From Protonemura montana (lineage: Eukaryota; Arthropoda; Insecta; Plecoptera; Nemouridae): 64,000 bases of DNA. A model generated the notes under the pieces. That model saw only the letters and a list, made by a program, of their open reading frames with translations, was not told the DNA's origin and made no database searches. A program made the position numbers and the translations under genes. Numbering within the stretch: position 1 is the first letter of the stretch; the number at the start of each line of letters is the position of its first letter. Positions 58,650 to 64,000 of this stretch are shown in pieces. The stretch is from NCBI GenBank assembly GCA_947568835.1, contig OX387608.1, positions 18,806,035-18,870,034 of the forward strand. Reading direction: 5' to 3'.

Positions 58650-59063
58650 GGCAGTGTCTTACAAAGCAGTCGCTGAAAGTGCTGCGATAGTGTGTGAAGT
58701 GTAAAGTGGTCGGAAAGTTACCGGCAAGTGTAGGACAAGGTGAAGGACAAGGTGTAGGACAAAGTGTAGGACAAAGTGTAGTACAAAGTGTAGTACAAAG
58801 TGCAGGACAAAGTGCAGGACAAAGTGCAGGACAAAGTGTAGGACAAAGTGCTCCGTGAAAGTTTCAAGTGCCGTGTTTGCCTGCCGCTGGACGCTGGGCG
58901 CAGGATGCAGGGGAGTCAACAATGGCCGCCACGTGACGCTGCTGAAGGAGAGAGGGGGAAGGGGGTGTTGGTGATAACCAGACAGCTGGGAGCGTAGCTA
59001 ACACCTCCTGTGTCAGGGGAAGATATCAACAGTTGGTGTCGCTGTCAGCTGCTTGAAGACAAG
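58650..59063 (+). other. Candidate exon E3 (unit D), with expanded 12 bp repeats
   Basis: Acceptor TTTCCTTTCAG, donor GACAAG|GTAGAT. The longest E3 (414 bases), because of an expanded 12 bp repeat at about 58731-58850. It is the last module before the G/T-rich terminal repeats. Confidence 0.45.
58731..58850 (+). repeat. 12 bp tandem repeat GTGCAGGACAAA within E3
   Basis: About ten copies with CAGG/TAGG/TAGT variants. Only about three copies occur in the unit B exon and one in the short E3 version. Confidence 0.85.
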
Positions 59064-60830
59064 GTAGATGCACTTCTTTTATTCAAACTTAATTCGTGCC
59101 CCAACAGTACGCTCGATAAGGGCTAGTTTTAATTTAGTTTTTGACTAGGTCTAGGCAAACTTTGTTTTAGTTAAGGGTTGGGATAGCTTTGTTTTCGTTA
59201 AGAGCTAGGTGTAGGTTGGCTTTGTTTAGTGTAGAGTGAAGATATCTTGGTTTTAATTTAGAGCTAGGTAAAGGCTGGCTTTGTTTTAATATAGGTCTAG
59301 TTTGAGGCAAGTTTATTTTAAGTTAAGTGCTAGGTCCATGTTAGCTTTTATTAGTTTAGCTCGTATTAGTTTAGCTCTGGGCTAGCTTTATTTTAGTTAA
59401 AGGTTAGGGTGAAGGCTAGCTTTGTTTAGTTTAAAACTAGGTGTAAGCTGGCTTTGTTTAGTTAAGAGCTAGGTGTAGGCTAGCTTTGTTGAGTTAAGGG
59501 TGAAGATATCTTGGTTTTAATTTAGAGCTAGGTGAAGGCTGGCTTTGTTTTAATAAAGGTCTAGTTTGAGGCAAGTTTATTTTAAGTTAAGTGCTAGGTC
59601 CATGTTAGCTTTTATTAGTTTAGCTCGTATTAGTTTAGCTCTGGGCTAGCTTTATTTTAGTTAAAGGTTAGGGTGAAGGCTAGCTTTGTTTAGTTTAAAA
59701 CTAGGTGTAAGCTGGCTTTGTTTAGTTAAGAGCTAGGTGTAGGCTAGCTTTGTTGAGTTAAGGGTGAAGATATCTTGGTTTTAATTTAGAGCTAGGTGAA
59801 GGCTGGCTTTGTTTTAATAAAGGTCTAGTTTGAGGCAAGTTTATTTTAAGTTTAGTGCTAGGTCCATGTTAGCTTTTATTAGTTTAGCTCGTATTAGTTT
59901 AGCTCTGGGCTAGCTTTATTTTAGTAAAAGGGTAGGGTGTAGGCTAGCTTTGTTTAGTTTAGAGCTAGGTGTAGGCTGGCTTTGTTTAGCTTAGAGCTAG
60001 GTGAAGGCTGGCTTTGTTTTAATATAGGTCTTGTTCGAGGCAAGTTTAAGTTAAGTTTAGTGCTAGGTCCAGGTTAGCTTGTATAAGTTTAGCTCTGGGC
60101 TAGCTTTATTTTAGTTACAGGGTAGGGTGAAGGCTAGCTTTGTTTAGTTTAAAACTAGGTGTAGGCTGGCTTTGTTTAGTTAAGAGCTAGGTGTAGGCTA
60201 GCTTTGTTGAGTTAAGGGTAAAGATACCTTGGTTTTAATTTAGAGCTAGGTGAAGGCTGGCTTTGTTTTAATATAGGTCTTGTTCGAGGCAAGTTTAAGT
60301 TAAGTTTAGTGCTAGGTCCAGGTTAGCTTGTATAAGTTTAGCTCTGGGCTAGCTTTATTTTAGTTAAAGGGTAGGGTGAAGGCTAGCTTTGTTTAGTTTA
60401 AAACTAGGTGTAGGCTGGCTTTGTTTAGTTAAGAGCTAGGTGTAGGCTAGCTTTGTTGAGTTAAGGGTAAAGATACCTTGGTTTTAATTTACAGCTAGGT
60501 GAAGGCTGGCTTTGTTTTAATATAGGTCTAGTTCGAGGAAAGTTTAATTTAAGTTTAGTGCTAGGTCCAGGTTAGCTTGTATTAGTTTAGCTCTGGGCTA
60601 GCTTCATTTTAGTTAAAGATTGGGGTGGAGGCTAGCTTTGTTTAGTTTAGAGCGAGGTGTAGGCTGGCTTTGTTAAGTTTAGGTTGAAGATACCTTGGTT
60701 TTAATTTAGAGCTAGGTGAAGGCTGGCTTTGTTTTAATATAGGTCTAGTTCGAGGCAAGTTTAATTTAAGTTTAGTGATAGGTCCATGTTAGCTTGAATA
60801 AGTTCAGCTCTAGGCTAGCTTTATTTTAGT
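59064..60830. repeat. G/T-rich subtelomere-like higher-order repeat (about 264 bp)
   Basis: Composed of 20-30 bp subunits such as GAGCTAGGTGTAGGCTGGC then TTTGTTTAGTT. Higher-order period from the marker AAGATATCTTGG: 59241, 59505 and 59769 (264 bp each); then AAGATACCTTGG at 60223, 60472 and 60689 (249 and 217 bp). The plus strand is strongly G/T-rich and includes scattered TTAGG and TAGGT words. No ORF. Confidence 0.9.
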
Positions 60831-61047
60831 TAACACATGTAAATAAAACGGTCACACACTTAGTCACCACTGTAGAAATTGAGTTAAGAAGAAAGGTCAC
60901 CCGAAACATTTTTGTACAAATTGAGTATAGACGGTTCCAAACTGAAATACCATTGCATACATTGAGTTTAATTGTATTAATATTGTTCATTGTATTTTGT
61001 AGAATATTGTATTAATACGTTTTAAAATGTATAGTATCATTGTAGTA
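60831..61047. other. Short AT-rich segment before the pentanucleotide array
   Basis: 217 bp with no repeat partner in the window and no gene. Confidence 0.5.
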
Positions 61048-64000
61048 GGTTTGGTTTGGTTTGGTTTGGTTTGGTTTGGTTTGGTTTGGTTTGGTTTGGT
61101 TTGGTTTGGTTTGGTTTGGTTTGGTTTGGTTTGGTTTGGTTTGGTTTGGTTTGGTTTGGTTTGGTTTGGTTTGGTTTGGTTTGGTTTGGTTTGGTTTGGT
61201 TTGGTTTGGTTTGGTTTGGTTTGGTTTGGTTTGGTTTGGTTTGGTTTGGTTTGGTTTGGTTTGGTTTGGTTTGGTTTGGTTTGGTTTGGTTTGGTTTGGT
61301 TTGGTTTGGTTTGGTTTGGTTTGGTTTGGTTTGGTTTGGTTTGGTTTGGTTTGGTTTGGTTTGGTTTGGTTTGGTTTGGTTTGGTTTGGTTTGGTTTGGT
61401 TTGGTTTGGTTTGGTTTGGTTTGGTTTGGTTTGGTTTGGTTTGGTTTGGTTTGGTTTGGTTTGGTTTGGTTTGGTTTGGTTTGGTTTGGTTTGGTTTGGT
61501 TTGGTTTGGTTTGGTTTGGTTTGGTTTGGTTTGGTTTGGTTTGGTTTGGTTTGGTTTGGTTTGGTTTGGTTTGGTTTGGTTTGGTTTGGTTTGGTTTGGT
61601 TTGGTTTGGTTTGGTTTGGTTTGGTTTGGTTTGGTTTGGTTTGGTTTGGTTTGGTTTGGTTTGGTTTGGTTTGGTTTGGTTTGGTTTGGTTTGGTTTGGT
61701 TTGGTTTGGTTTGGTTTGGTTTGGTTTGGTTTGGTTTGGTTTGGTTTGGTTTGGTTTGGTTTGGTTTGGTTTGGTTTGGTTTGGTTTGGTTTGGTTTGGT
61801 TTGGTTTGGTTTGGTTTGGTTTGGTTTGGTTTGGTTTGGTTTGGTTTGGTTTGGTTTGGTTTGGTTTGGTTTGGTTTGGTTTGGTTTGGTTTGGTTTGGT
61901 TTGGTTTGGTTTGGTTTGGTTTGGTTTGGTTTGGTTTGGTTTGGTTTGGTTTGGTTTGGTTTGGTTTGGTTTGGTTTGGTTTGGTTTGGTTTGGTTTGGT
62001 TTGGTTTGGTTTGGTTTGGTTTGGTTTGGTTTGGTTTGGTTTGGTTTGGTTTGGTTTGGTTTGGTTTGGTTTGGTTTGGTTTGGTTTGGTTTGGTTTGGT
62101 TTGGTTTGGTTTGGTTTGGTTTGGTTTGGTTTGGTTTGGTTTGGTTTGGTTTGGTTTGGTTTGGTTTGGTTTGGTTTGGTTTGGTTTGGTTTGGTTTGGT
62201 TTGGTTTGGTTTGGTTTGGTTTGGTTTGGTTTGGTTTGGTTTGGTTTGGTTTGGTTTGGTTTGGTTTGGTTTGGTTTGGTTTGGTTTGGTTTGGTTTGGT
62301 TTGGTTTGGTTTGGTTTGGTTTGGTTTGGTTTGGTTTGGTTTGGTTTGGTTTGGTTTGGTTTGGTTTGGTTTGGTTTGGTTTGGTTTGGTTTGGTTTGGT
62401 TTGGTTTGGTTTGGTTTGGTTTGGTTTGGTTTGGTTTGGTTTGGTTTGGTTTGGTTTGGTTTGGTTTGGTTTGGTTTGGTTTGGTTTGGTTTGGTTTGGT
62501 TTGGTTTGGTTTGGTTTGGTTTGGTTTGGTTTGGTTTGGTTTGGTTTGGTTTGGTTTGGTTTGGTTTGGTTTGGTTTGGTTTGGTTTGGTTTGGTTTGGT
62601 TTGGTTTGGTTTGGTTTGGTTTGGTTTGGTTTGGTTTGGTTTGGTTTGGTTTGGTTTGGTTTGGTTTGGTTTGGTTTGGTTTGGTTTGGTTTGGTTTGGT
62701 TTGGTTTGGTTTGGTTTGGTTTGGTTTGGTTTGGTTTGGTTTGGTTTGGTTTGGTTTGGTTTGGTTTGGTTTGGTTTGGTTTGGTTTGGTTTGGTTTGGT
62801 TTGGTTTGGTTTGGTTTGGTTTGGTTTGGTTTGGTTTGGTTTGGTTTGGTTTGGTTTGGTTTGGTTTGGTTTGGTTTGGTTTGGTTTGGTTTGGTTTGGT
62901 TTGGTTTGGTTTGGTTTGGTTTGGTTTGGTTTGGTTTGGTTTGGTTTGGTTTGGTTTGGTTTGGTTTGGTTTGGTTTGGTTTGGTTTGGTTTGGTTTGGT
63001 TTGGTTTGGTTTGGTTTGGTTTGGTTTGGTTTGGTTTGGTTTGGTTTGGTTTGGTTTGGTTTGGTTTGGTTTGGTTTGGTTTGGTTTGGTTTGGTTTGGT
63101 TTGGTTTGGTTTGGTTTGGTTTGGTTTGGTTTGGTTTGGTTTGGTTTGGTTTGGTTTGGTTTGGTTTGGTTTGGTTTGGTTTGGTTTGGTTTGGTTTGGT
63201 TTGGTTTGGTTTGGTTTGGTTTGGTTTGGTTTGGTTTGGTTTGGTTTGGTTTGGTTTGGTTTGGTTTGGTTTGGTTTGGTTTGGTTTGGTTTGGTTTGGT
63301 TTGGTTTGGTTTGGTTTGGTTTGGTTTGGTTTGGTTTGGTTTGGTTTGGTTTGGTTTGGTTTGGTTTGGTTTGGTTTGGTTTGGTTTGGTTTGGTTTGGT
63401 TTGGTTTGGTTTGGTTTGGTTTGGTTTGGTTTGGTTTGGTTTGGTTTGGTTTGGTTTGGTTTGGTTTGGTTTGGTTTGGTTTGGTTTGGTTTGGTTTGGT
63501 TTGGTTTGGTTTGGTTTGGTTTGGTTTGGTTTGGTTTGGTTTGGTTTGGTTTGGTTTGGTTTGGTTTGGTTTGGTTTGGTTTGGTTTGGTTTGGTTTGGT
63601 TTGGTTTGGTTTGGTTTGGTTTGGTTTGGTTTGGTTTGGTTTGGTTTGGTTTGGTTTGGTTTGGTTTGGTTTGGTTTGGTTTGGTTTGGTTTGGTTTGGT
63701 TTGGTTTGGTTTGGTTTGGTTTGGTTTGGTTTGGTTTGGTTTGGTTTGGTTTGGTTTGGTTTGGTTTGGTTTGGTTTGGTTTGGTTTGGTTTGGTTTGGT
63801 TTGGTTTGGTTTGGTTTGGTTTGGTTTGGTTTGGTTTGGTTTGGTTTGGTTTGGTTTGGTTTGGTTTGGTTTGGTTTGGTTTGGTTTGGTTTGGTTTGGT
63901 TTGGTTTGGTTTGGTTTGGTTTGGTTTGGTTTGGTTTGGTTTGGTTTGGTTTGGTTTGGTTTGGTTTGGTTTGGTTTGGTTTGGTTTGGTTTGGTTTGGT
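61048..64000 (+). repeat. (TTTGG)n array, about 590 perfect copies, to window end
   Basis: 2953 bp of uninterrupted 5 bp repeat with no variant seen. G-rich strand 5'->3' toward the window end. It could be a telomere-type array (arthropod canonical TTAGG differs by one base) or a simple satellite; the array continues past the window. Confidence 0.95.

Noticed and set aside
58659-58922. Minus-strand ORF with FVLH repeats
   Set aside because: Translation of the 12 bp repeat within candidate exon E3.

Overview
The window is eukaryotic, almost certainly from an invertebrate animal with a repeat-rich genome. It has AT-rich non-coding DNA, nested DNA transposons with clean target-site duplications (TSDs), a non-LTR retrotransposon of the jockey/CR1 group, nuclear-type tRNA sequences and 5S rRNA-derived satellites. 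There is no bacterial gene organisation. An arthropod is plausible, because of the retrotransposon style and because the terminal TTTGG array is one base away from the arthropod telomere repeat TTAGG, but the species cannot be named. The only long intact coding region is the retrotransposon ORF at 12646-15558. No ordinary host gene was recognised.

Layout. 1-11150 is a transposon graveyard: a truncated hAT element (hAT2, inverted), a short 5S-derived array, a complete small hAT (hAT1, 2307-3557), a 3.5 kb element with about 550 bp inverted arms (3643-7185), a hAT-transposase-like N-terminal fragment, and an older inverted-repeat segment (7535-9540). From 11155 to 59063 the window is a macrosatellite. 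Its modules recur in fixed order: 5S-derived satellite array; L block; 15 bp satellite; tRNA-Gly-like sequence; tRNA-Leu/5S chimera; candidate exon E2; tRNA 3'-half-like motif; candidate exon E1 (35 bp repeats); 41 bp satellite; candidate exon E3; next 5S array. Unit A is 11155-23283 (interrupted by the retrotransposon and a Harbinger-type MITE), unit B is 23284-32815, unit C is 32966-38044 (internally deleted), and unit D is 38045-59063. Unit D is interrupted by a 4.1 kb hAT1 that contains a hAT2 that contains a MITE, and its E2-E1 segment is amplified into eight tandem copies.

From 59064 to 60830 there is a G/T-rich higher-order repeat (about 264 bp), then 217 bp of single-copy-looking sequence, then a perfect (TTTGG)n array from 61048 to the window end. 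The G-rich strand runs 5'->3' toward the window end, the orientation expected at a chromosome terminus.

How the parts may work together (inference). Two themes recur in the macrosatellite. The first is RNA polymerase III: about 10 kb of monomers each preserve 5S box A and box C at the canonical spacing, and tRNA-Gly, tRNA-Leu and a tRNA 3'-half-like motif are embedded in every full unit. The second is splicing: candidate exons E1, E2 and E3 keep GT donors in all 24 copies seen, and E2/E3 keep AG acceptors, so the + strand could yield a multi-exon, non-coding, repeat-derived RNA. Neither transcript can be proven from sequence alone.
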